64,000 nucleotides of DNA from Powellomyces hirtus (Eukaryota; Chytridiomycota; Chytridiomycetes; Spizellomycetales; Powellomycetaceae). This document shows, one piece after another, positions 22,663-31,890 of the stretch (position 1 is its first letter; every line of letters starts with the position of its first letter). The DNA lies in the NCBI GenBank assembly GCA_025526995.1, contig JAHLKG010000022.1, positions 524,855-588,854 on the forward strand, in the 5' to 3' direction. The notes beneath the pieces are model-generated. The model ran no database searches. It was not told where the DNA came from and saw nothing but the letters and a program-made list of their open reading frames with translations. Both the position numbers and the translations under genes were made by a program.

Positions 22663-22903
22663 TGTTAGCACGTACAGACTCTGTCATCGAGTCATAACTG
22701 CGCCATTGCAGGGCGTATCACGCGATCACGTGAACCCACGTGATCAACTCCGATATAAGTAGTTTTCCTTCCATACTTAATATATCGGTGGGACTTTTCT
22801 CTTTTTCTCCAAATAGAGCAGGATTAAGTTACTTCGTTGTTCTGCTCAGTCAACTACCCTAAAAGCTTCCTCAACTATCTACCCAGATACTCTCAGACCA
22901 ACA
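22663..22903 (+). repeat. 5' LTR, copia family A
   Basis: 241 bp, TGTTAGC...CCAACA. Contains GATCACGTG (22724) and its inverse CACGTGATC (22737), each with an E-box core, followed by a TATA-like GATATAAGTAG (about 22751) and a pyrimidine-rich TTTTCTCTTTTTCTCC stretch. These are the likely promoter elements of the retrotransposon. Confidence 0.9.
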
Positions 22904-22918
22904 GGTTATGAGCCCTGA
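22904..22918 (+). promoter_or_regulatory. Primer-binding site, anticodon-arm (half-tRNA) type
   Basis: GGTTATGAGCCCTGA follows the LTR directly. Its complement, TCAGGGCTCATAACC, matches the anticodon arm of eukaryotic initiator Met-tRNA (CAU anticodon in the middle). This suggests priming by a cleaved 5' half of that tRNA, as known for Drosophila copia. The ATG inside the site (22908) also opens the gag frame. Confidence 0.7.
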
Positions 22919-25900
22919 AATGGTAGGCAACGAAACGAGCCCCCGGTACACTCGTAGTATGTTAAGACGCCTAACGGGTTGACAGACCCCAGGGTCCAAT
23001 ACACTACAACGAGCCGTAGAACGTGCAGCAAAGAAAAGCGCACGAGTGCCTGGTGAACGGACATCACCAAGCAATGGAGGGAACTCTGCCGGTAACGATA
23101 CACTGGCAGAGCCAACGCCTTTAAGTGTTGACGCCAACGAGGGCGACGACGCATTGGAAGGGCGTACCTGAAACATCGACCGACGCGATGGCAAGGTTGA
23201 TACCCGTCCCCTATCAAGCAGTACGGATGATCACAGAACGATCAACTACAGTACTCCAGCGGCATTCCCAAGTGGGGAATCAGCGAACACCGTGCATGTC
23301 CGCCCGCGTGAGGCGGATGTGGATAGGATAGATCGGCTTGAGAATTCTCTAGCCCAACTAACGGAAATGCTCCAAATGAAATGGCGCATGGATCAGGATA
23401 TGAACATCCCGGTCAACCCTCAGGTACGTACGGCGCAACAGCGCGTACGCACACCATCACCCACTTGCAACAACGGGTTCGCTGCACCGTGGACAGAGTA
23501 CAATCAGGAGATTGGAGCTCAACAGGAATACCAACGTTCTCCATTCAAACGCCGCCCTACATCACCGACATCGAGCATACACAGCGTGACGACCAAAATC
23601 GTCGACAGTCGAGGTTGCAAAGGCTTTTGTGGATGGAACGCTGAAAGATATTGGATCTTACAATGGGGAAGCCACTATGGTCAAACTTTGAACGTTCATC
23701 GACAAGATTGAGACAGTTGTGAAGTACGAAATGGTTCCGCCCGAGTTTCTCGTGGATTTTGTGGCTACGAAACTCACAGGATGGGCATACACTTGGTGGC
23801 AGTCGCTCTCACCAAGTAAAAGGAACAAAATTACGACGTGGCATGACTTTGAAGACGTTGATTCAGGAAGAACCAACACCGGTCTTAGGTCCGCCCTTCT
23901 GGCGCGGTTCGCGCCACAAAACCACACTAGGGATTCGCTGCAGAAATTACGGGAATTGCGTCCAAAAGACCGCATGGATGAGTACATCACTCAGTTTAAC
24001 ATGCTGGCATTTTCTCTGCCGAAGACACCGGATTACGTCCTTCAGGATTACTTCATTAACGCGCTAACACCAGACCTTGCGGCCTTGGTCCAGGCTAATG
24101 AAGAAAACATAACTGATTTGAGCAGTTTACAGGCCGCTGCATCCAGGATTGCCGCCAACATGGCTAAGAAGCCTAGCGGGACCTCAACGGATACACGACC
24201 AGGTGCCGCACACACTGACGCCTCTAAGAAACAAAAGGGTGGCAAGAACCACGGGGAGAAGTCAACGAACGGCAAGAAGGACAAGGAATCCACTCCATCA
24301 AACAAAGGCCAACCATCCAAGTCGGGTTGTTGGGCCTGTGGAGACCCTAAACACCGAACACAGGAGTGCGAAGTGTTAAAGAAGTTCAAATCCGAGATGG
24401 AGAAGAACAAGACGAAGCAGTCGTCTGATGGTGCTGTTAGCACAAATGCTGTGGAAGCATTACACGTCTGGGTCTGCCAAGAACAACCGTATGAAGCCCT
24501 CATTGACTCTGGCGCTACGGACCACATGACACCTCACAAAGCGACCTTGGATCACTCAACCGTGTACAGTGATGTCAGAGCTGTTATACTTGCTGACAAA
24601 ACATCACTACCCTCTACAGTTCGAGGTACGGTACGAGTAGAAGTTAACAACTATCCGAATCCCCTTGAGTTGGGCGGAGTCCTGCATGTACCAGGATTAC
24701 AATGAGATCTCGTATCGGTAGCGAAATGTAACAATCAAGGCGTTGACGTGCTCTTCAAATCGAATGGAAACGTCATTTTCATGTGAGACGGCAAAGATAT
24801 CGCCAAAGGCGTACGCCGCAACAACGCGTATTACCTGCAAGGTACGCTGCTGTCTGAAAGTCCGTGGTCAGATTCAGAAGCATGCACTGTCGAAGTCTCT
24901 CCTACACTTGCTCATGCTCATCTTGGACACGTTGGCAAACACGTCCTGGAGAAGACGGCATCGGTTACGGATGGTTGGTCCATAGTGGGGGATCTAAATG
25001 ACTTCAAAGATTGTGAAGCCTGCGTGCTAGGAAAAGCCGCTCGTCTTCCATTCTCCCTTGGTAATGCTGAGACCAGGGAGATCTGTGAGCTGATTCATTC
25101 AGACCTACAGGGACCCTTTTGTATCCCTGGTTACGAAGGATCACGCTATTTGCTGGAGTTCATTGAACACACATCCAGATACGTGACTGTTTTCCCTATT
25201 ACTTCAAAGGACTCAGCAGTCATACTCGACAAGTTTCTCATCTACAAGGCTTGGATTGAGAAACAGACTGACCAACAAATCAAGATTCTACGCACGGATC
25301 GAGGCACCAAATACTTTGGTGAGGTTCCAGAGTACCTATTGAAAAATGGTATCACTCATCAAAAGTCCGCAGCCTATTCGAGTCAGCAAAACGGGATTGC
25401 CGAACGATGGCATTGCACGGTGCTGGACAGGGTCTGCGCCACCTTCGCGGATACGAAACTACCTCGAAGATTCTGGCCAGCTCTACTGGTAGCGGCTGGA
25501 TACATCTATTCCCTTACGTACAACCGCATCAACAAGAAGACGCCGCATGAAATACTGTTTGGCCGGCGTCCTGATGTCGCCCATTTTAGGCGTATCAGTT
25601 CCGTTGCGTTTTCCGTTCTAACAAGCAAACAACGTGATAAAATGGGGAATCGAGCAAAGAAGGCTTACTTGGTAGGCTATGCTCAACCCACAGGCACCAG
25701 GGAGTATATGGTTTGGGATCCTGTTATTGACAAGGTCGAAGTGTCACGAGACGTGATCTTCAAAGAAGACTTGGGACTCGAACCCAAATATCAGCAGGAT
25801 CCAGCACATCTTGACCTTCTAGATGAGGCGAGTCAGGAGGATGACGTCGAATACGCTGTGGAGGCAATTATTGACAAGCGCCGCAGTAAGGTGCACACAA

Positions 25901-27700
25901 AAGAGTACTTGGTTAAGTGGCAGGGATATCAAGAACCTACGTGGGAGTCCCGACTTTCACTACTCGATACTACCGCATTGGATGATTGGGAGAATCGAGT
26001 AGCCGCGTACAATGTCAGTACACGACGGGATGACCCCTTCGCCGTATACGCCGCTTGCGCGCGGACTCAAGCCACGATCAACAAAGACGCCATGACATGG
26101 AAGCTAGCAATGAAAACCCCTCAGAAGAGGAATTTCTCAAGGCTGCATGCTTTGAGTACCAATCCTTGGTCGACAACGGTACATGGGAGCTCACCAAGCG
26201 CCCACGTAACAAGCGCGTGATCGGAACAACATGGGTCTCTCAAACAAAGGTCAATCCCAATGGCACCTTTAACAAGTTCAAAGCCAGAGCAGTAGCTCAA
26301 GGCTTCTCTCAACAACCCGGTCGCAACTTTGGTGATACATACTCACCTACGCTACCCTTCACAGCGCTACGCCTCTTCTTGGCGTATTGTGTTCAGCACG
26401 GGCTCGACATCCACAGTATGGACGCTGTTACCGCCTTCCTTAACAGTGATATTGATAAGGATATCTATATTGAGCAGTTTGAGGGATTTGAAGATCCGGA
26501 TCACCCCAAAAGCGATTGGGTCCTGAAGCTACTGAAAGCTCTCTACGGCCGGAAGCAATCACCTCTTCTTTGGTATGAGACCTTGAAGACTGCACTGTTA
26601 AAGCTCGGCTACAAAGCGGTTTCTGTATGCCCGTGTGTCTTTTTCAAGTACGCAACAGACGACCGTACAACTCCGTCGAACAACAACTAGGTCCTTATTC
26701 TTGTCTTTGTTGACGATCTGCTTATTGCAGCTAAGGATCCGGAGATTCTGGCAACCAGCAAGATGGAGCTACATTCAAAGTTCAAGTATACGGAACAAGG
26801 TCGCATACCCAGTCACCTTGGTCTCGTCTACAAATATGACTTCGACTCTTCTGTTCGTACCCTCGAAATCTCAAATGTCAAGTACATTGACAACGCTCTT
26901 GCACAATTCGGCATGAGCGACTGCCATCCTGTCTCCACCCCGTACGCCGTGTCAGCACATAACCAACAACCGGAGGATTCCACCCCATTCACGCATCTCG
27001 AAATGTAGCAGGAAGCAGTGGGGGTCCTCACTTGGGCCTCCATCACATGGCGATGGGATATCGCCACTGCAGTCGGTTACGTTGCGCGCCGCGTGGCCGC
27101 ACCCACCAACTCCGACTGGAACAATGTTAAGCGCATTTTCCGCTATTTGAAGGGTACCCGCGATTATGCCCTCAAGTTTACATCCAAAAGAAATGATCCA
27201 CGTGGCCTACGCGTATACACGGATGTGGACTATGCAGGAGAACTCACCGACCGGACGTCCACTACAGGTATTTTGGCTCTTTACAATGGGTTTCCTGTTC
27301 TGTGGAAAAGCAGCAAGCAGAAGTGCACCGCCCAAAGTACGTCCAAAGCGGAGTATATAGCTGCAAGTACCGGCCACAACAAAGCCAAATGGCTACACCA
27401 ACTCTTGGCGGAAGTTTTGGGACCTCAACCGAATTACAAATCTCGACCGGTCCCTCTACACGTCGATAATCAGAGTGCTGGGGCCTTGATTCAGTCTAAG
27501 GCTATCAACCAACGCACCAAACACATTGACGTTTGGTACCACGCTATACGCGATTCGTTCGCGAAGCAAATTATCAAAATCATCGACACCAATACGGACG
27601 ATCAACTGGCGGATATCTTTACGAAGCCTTTTCCCAATGTGAAACATAAGGACACTGTCCTGAGGATTACAAATGGGACTCATATATTTGATGAACGCAT
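22908..27700 (+). pseudogene. Gag-Pol polyprotein of copia family A, decayed
   Basis: Gag starts at ATG 22908 (MSPEMVGNETSPRY). Gag core runs at 23719-24300 (WAYTWWQSLSPSKRNK), with a zinc knuckle CWACGDPKHRTQEC and protease ALIDSGATDHMTPH (about 24500). Integrase follows: HLGHVGK, a CEACVLGKA zinc motif, core Asp at HSDLQGPF and RTDRGTKYF, and Glu at QQNGIAERWH. A chromodomain is at about 25840-26010. RT (VIGTTWVSQTKVNPNG, then FVDDLLIA) and RNase H (LRVYTDVDYAGE, STSKAEYIAAS, LHVDNQSAG) complete it. Breaks: TGA at 22980, 23169, 23689, 24703 and 24784; TAG at about 26688 and 27006; frameshifts near 23600 and 26110. It cannot make a full polyprotein. Confidence 0.85.
25840..26010 (+). other. 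Chromodomain in copia family A, between integrase and RT
   Basis: The segment reads EYAVEAIIDKRR, then KEYLVKWQGYQEPTWESR and a short C-terminal helix (TALDDWENRV), i.e. the three-strand-plus-helix chromodomain pattern with the usual aromatic positions Tyr, Trp and Tyr/Trp. It is in one open frame with the integrase, just after the SRDVIFKED motif that ends the copia integrase region. Confidence 0.85.
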
Positions 27701-27795
27701 ACGCAATGAGGGCGCGCCTACGGAAGCACACCAAGCTCAAGTGTTACTCCCTGCACGTCAGGAGAATCACTCACAACACTGGCTTACCTTGGCAT

Positions 27796-28419
27796 CTACA
27801 CCGCAATTGCGGAACCCGCAGCAATGCCCCCCAAGGAGGATGGGCCTGCCCCTCCTCCATCATCCTCATTGCTTGAGGGTGACCATTGGCTTGGAGAAAT
27901 CGGTGATCCCTCCAACTCCTCGGCCTCCTCCTCCTCCTCCTCCTCTTCCTCATCATTATACGGAGCCTTCCGCTCCAGGATGTCCCACATCCTCTTCACC
28001 TCCGCTGCAGACTTCTTGTCCGCAGCCTTCTTCTTTGCCTGGGCTGTACCCTTGCCCTTCCCAACCGCCAGCTTCCGGCTCCGCCGGTCCTCTAGTATGG
28101 ACCTCAGTCCATCAAGCATCCCGGTCGCCCGTGCGCGACCAAGAGGTGTACCAGACCTCGCCCGGTCCTTCACCCGGTCTTTTGCCTGCTTGATGTGACG
28201 TTCAAGGACCCTTTGATGATCCTTGCGGTGGAACTGTTGGGCATAAGCCGCTGACATCGTTCGAGTCTCCGCTCGGGACAACCCCGCAGCGGGTGCGACT
28301 CCCACTGGCGCAGAGGGCACCACTGCCGACGGCACAGCCGGAGCTGTGGTCGCCGCAGGAGCAGCGACTGGCGGTCCCGTCTTTCTCGCTGTCTGCTTGG
28401 CCTTGCCCGAACCTGACAA
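27796..28419 (-). CDS. Antisense ORF in copia family A, unknown function
   Basis: A 207-codon minus-strand frame lies between RNase H and the 3' LTR, opposite to gag-pol. It begins after an in-frame TAG, so an upstream exon with acceptor GTGTAG at about 28420 is possible; the first ATG is at 28257 (MSAAYAQQF). Composition is that of a real protein: an Ala/Pro-rich N-terminus, a long basic helical region (HIKQAKDRVKDRARSGTP), AKKKAADKKSAAEVKRMWDI, a run of nine Glu, then a Ser/Gly-rich end. The sense strand is also open here, so overlap by chance must be considered. The basic-helix-plus-acidic tract recalls chromatin or nucleic-acid binding, but no family was recognised. Confidence 0.4.
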   Translation of the reverse strand: MSGSGKAKQTARKTGPPVAAPAATTAPAVPSAVVPSAPVGVAPAAGLSRAETRTMSAAYAQQFHRKDHQRVLERHIKQAKDRVKDRARSGTPLGRARATGMLDGLRSILEDRRSRKLAVGKGKGTAQAKKKAADKKSAAEVKRMWDILERKAPYNDEEEEEEEEEAEELEGSPISPSQWSPSSNEDDGGGAGPSSLGGIAAGSAIAV

Positions 28420-28592
28420 CTACACCGGCACATAGTTAGAGCTTACGCCTCATTTGCGCGGATCTCATAGACGTACCCTAGCCATTCTTCGTCTTCTTAA
28501 ATTGTAATAAATGGGGGTATGTGGGGTGTGTGCGCGGGGCTGTGTAGTAAAAGTAGGTAGAGCAACTCTCTCACTGCCAGATTGACAGGTCT

Positions 28593-28601
28593 GAGTGGGG
28601 G
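28593..28601 (+). promoter_or_regulatory. Polypurine tract, copia family A
   Basis: GAGTGGGGG lies directly before the 3' LTR (TGTTAGC), the expected plus-strand primer. Confidence 0.7.
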
Positions 28602-28830
28602 TGTTAGCACGTACAGACTCTGTCATCAAGTCATAACTGCGCCATCGCAGGGCGTATCACGCGATCATGTGAACCCACGTGATCAACTCCGATATAAGTA
28701 GTTTTCCTTCCATACTCAATATATCGGTGGGACTTTTCTCTTTTTCTCCAATAGAGCGGGATTAAGTTACTTCGTTGTTCTGCTCAGTCAACTACCCTAA
28801 AGCTTCCTCAATCATCTACTCAGACCAACA
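28602..28830 (+). repeat. 3' LTR, copia family A
   Basis: 229 bp, highly similar to the 5' LTR but missing about a dozen bases near its 3' end (ATCATCTACTCAGACC versus the longer version in the 5' copy). Confidence 0.9.
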
Positions 28831-28974
28831 TAGTTTTCATTCCATACTTAATATATCGGTGGGACTTTTCCCTTTTTCTCCAAATAGAGCGGGATTAAGT
28901 TACTTCGTTGTTCTGCTTAGTCAACTTCCCTAAAAGCTTCCTCAACTATCTACCCAGATACTCTCAGACCAACA
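28831..28974 (+). repeat. Second, 5'-truncated LTR copy in tandem
   Basis: Starts TAGTTTTCATTCC, equivalent to mid-LTR, and runs to CCAACA at the LTR end. It retains the longer 3' end found in the 5' LTR, so it may be the original 3' LTR end with a later partial duplication upstream. Confidence 0.85.
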
Positions 28975-30114
28975 TACTTAAAGAACAATCATTTCAAAGT
29001 TTAATAACGCGGTTGTTATGTGTTTCTTTTTGCAAGTTTTGGTGTCCATAATTTCTTTTTAACTAAATTGGATGAGGTTTTGAATGTGTTATGGAGATTT
29101 GAAAGTCATACCACATTTGAAGTAAGTTTAATTCAACATTTGTGTTGATTATGTTCAAAAGTGATAAATGTGATTGCGGACGTTCAAAGACACAATATAC
29201 AAATGTTATATCATATTTCAAAAGTATAATTTGTTTAAAAAAAAAAAAAACATAGCTCATGCAAAAAAAAACTAAAAATATAATTTTATGTCAAAAGCTT
29301 CTTAATGAATAGGGCATTTATTTAACAAATATGTTTAAACAACAAAATATGTGCTGTATTTCAAACACAGCTCATTTCATATTATGCATATTAATAATAA
29401 AATATTATATTTAATATTATGAAAACAATATCCTGTGGTCTCTGTCCACACTACTTCCACACTGTGATTTTAGCTAATAAAATCTATACAGTTATGACAG
29501 AGGATTTTGTGCAGCAAATCATGCATGCAACAGCTGAAACTCCTAATAAAGTAGAGTTACAGGTCATGAAACTACACGTGAACAATCTGTACTTATGCTG
29601 GCGACGGCCCACAAAATATTGAACTTTATATACGCAAAAAATGTTGACTGAGGAATTTGACCAAAATAGGGCCATCTAGAGGATTGCATCAACTTTTATA
29701 ATCTGAGTATTCTGAGATGTTGTGTGCTGCACAAGGCTTTGTGAACCAAAGATTGCTCTGGTTCTCCCAAAGAATGCTCATTCTGCAACTGTGCTGGTCA
29801 AGTGGAGATCCAAGAAGAGTGTTTAAACATTTTTTGATCTGATGGCACTACATTGATTCCTTTCCTTCCAAATGTTGGTAAAGACGTTGTGGACAGGGAC
29901 ATTTATACAGACGACACTGTTTTGTCCTCAGTGCCATGCAGCCAGAGTATCCTGCTTTTGTTAGCAATTGTTGATGCATGAACGTTGCGTACACCTGTGC
30001 CAAAGACTGACCAGTGTTTATTGTGCAAATACAGTTTTGCCCAACTGGGCTTTGGTACAAAAACACTCCTGGGCTGCTTTGCCAAAAAGATGTAGAGCAA
30101 AAATTGGGCAGCTT

Positions 30115-30354
30115 TGTTAACACGTACAGACTCTGTCATCGAGTCACAACTGTGCTATCGCAGGGCGTTTTACGCAATCACGTAAACCCACGTGATCAAC
30201 TCCAATATAAGTAGTTTTCCTTCCATACTTAATATATCGGAGGGACTTTTCTCTTTTTCTCCAATAGAGCGAGATTAAGTTACTTCGTTGTTCTGCTCAG
30301 TCAACTATCCTGAAAGCTTCCTCAACTATCTCCCCAGATACTCTCAGACCAACA
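30115..30354 (+). mobile_element. Solo LTR, copia family A
   Basis: 240 bp, TGTTAAC...CCAACA, flanked on both sides by AGCTT (30110-30114 and 30355-30359). This perfect 5-bp target duplication shows insertion followed by LTR-LTR recombination. Confidence 0.9.
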
Positions 30355-30566
30355 AGCTTGTTGACTTGAACCGGATTGTGAATGGTGCAAACTTGCCCCT
30401 GTGAGTGGTGATGTAAACCTTTTTCTTTGCTGTCCAAGAAAAAATGAATTGAGAATAAATTCCTAGATAGTAGATTAGCACATGCCACCCTCCACCACTC
30501 TCACTTCCCTTCCTACATGTATAGTGTTTAGAGCATGAGCTAAATGATATCAATATTAATCATATT

Positions 30567-31000
30567 GTGAAGAGACTACCGAAGCTTTTAAACATTTGTT
30601 TTTGAAATACTGACACTTTGGAGCTGGTCTACACACTTTTGAGTGGCAAATGGAAATCTTTTCGCAAAATCACAGAGTTTGTGGATGCGTTATTGTGTGA
30701 CACTGCGCATAATGCATGTTTGCAGAAGCCGTACGTTTGAAAGGGAAAACCTACAAATGAGTGAAGAAAGGGAGTATTGTGAAAAGACTACCGAAGCTTT
30801 TAAACATTTGTTTTTGAAATACTGACACTTTGGAGCTGGTCTACACACTTTTGAGTGGCAAATGGAAATCTTTTTGCAAAATCACAGAGTTTGTGTATGC
30901 GTTATTGTGTGACACTGCGCATAATGCATGTTTGCAGAAGCCGTAGGTTTGAAAGGGAAAACTCACAAATGAGTGAAGAAAGGGAGTATTGTGAAAAGAT
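30567..31000. repeat. Tandem duplication, period 212 bp
   Basis: The segment containing GACTACCGAAGC at 30574 recurs at 30786 with few differences, followed by a third partial start (GTGAAAAGATG) near 30990. No coding content is evident. Confidence 0.85.
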
Positions 31001-31323
31001 GGGCTTCGGATTCGTAATGTGGAAAAAAAAAAAACACAAAATCTTTTTGGATGGTGAAAAAAAAAAATAAGGAATCTTTTTTGATGTGGAAAAGATGTTT
31101 TTTTTTTGTTTCTTTTTTTTGTGCCATAAACAAAATCATGTGAGATGCTGAATATTGAATGTGAGACTGCGAAGGCTGCAATGCCAAAGATTTTAACAAT
31201 GGTATCTACCAGCTTTTCTGTTAGTGCAAAATTGGTCAAAGCTGTCATAACTCACTATAAGATTGTGGAAAGGGCTTGCTGACCCTATTGTGCTGCTTCC
31301 AAATTCTGTGAGAAGTGACCGTC

Positions 31324-31890
31324 AACACCTGGAAAATTTACAGTTAAATTTAAGTGGAGTAGAAACATGTCCAAGTTTAAAACTCTTATTTGTTGGTAAT
31401 GCTTTTAATGGATATGAAAATTAATATTTGAATTTTCCTATCCGATTTTATGCTTAACATTTTTCTGATTATGAATTTGTTACTATACTTTGGGATAAAA
31501 AATATGAAAAGTACAAATAAAAGGCCAGCAAGGTTGCCAATTAAAAACAACCGCAACAGCATGACTTACTCAACAAGCCCTGTCAAGGAAGCAATACGCT
31601 AACACTTGAAAAATTTAGAGTTAAGTTTAAACAAGGTAGAAATTCTTCCATGTTTAAAATTCTTATCTGTTCGTAATTTTTTTGATAAATGTTAAAAATA
31701 ATTTTTGATTTTTTCCGTTTAGTTTTATACTTAACATTTTTCTGATTATGCTACTACACTTTAGGATAAAAAATGTGCAAAGTAACAATAACAGACAAGC
31801 AAATTGTGTGAATAACTTATTTTTGTTGCCAATTAAAAACAACTGCAACAGCATGACTTACTCAACAAGCTCTGTCAAGGAAGCAATATA
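31324..31890. repeat. Tandem duplication, period about 277 bp
   Basis: CAACACCTGGAAAATTTACAG at 31324 and TAACACTTGAAAAATTTAGAG at 31601 begin two diverged copies. Both end with the shared block GCATGACTTACTCAACAAGC...GTCAAGGAAGCAATA. Confidence 0.8.

Larger units (their letters stand above)
22663..28830 (+). mobile_element. Ty1/copia LTR retrotransposon with chromodomain (family A)
   Basis: A 6.2-kb element with LTRs at 22663-22903 and 28602-28830, beginning TGTTAGC and ending CAACA. The internal region holds a gag-protease-integrase-chromodomain-RT-RNase H order, with integrase ahead of RT as in Ty1/copia. Several nonsense codons and frameshifts make it non-autonomous today. Between RNase H and the 3' LTR lies an antisense ORF. 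A second, 5'-truncated LTR follows directly (28831-28974). TACTC before the 5' LTR and TACTT after that extra piece may be the original 5-bp target duplication. Two solo LTRs of the same family lie at 30115-30354 and 35163-35423. Confidence 0.9.
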
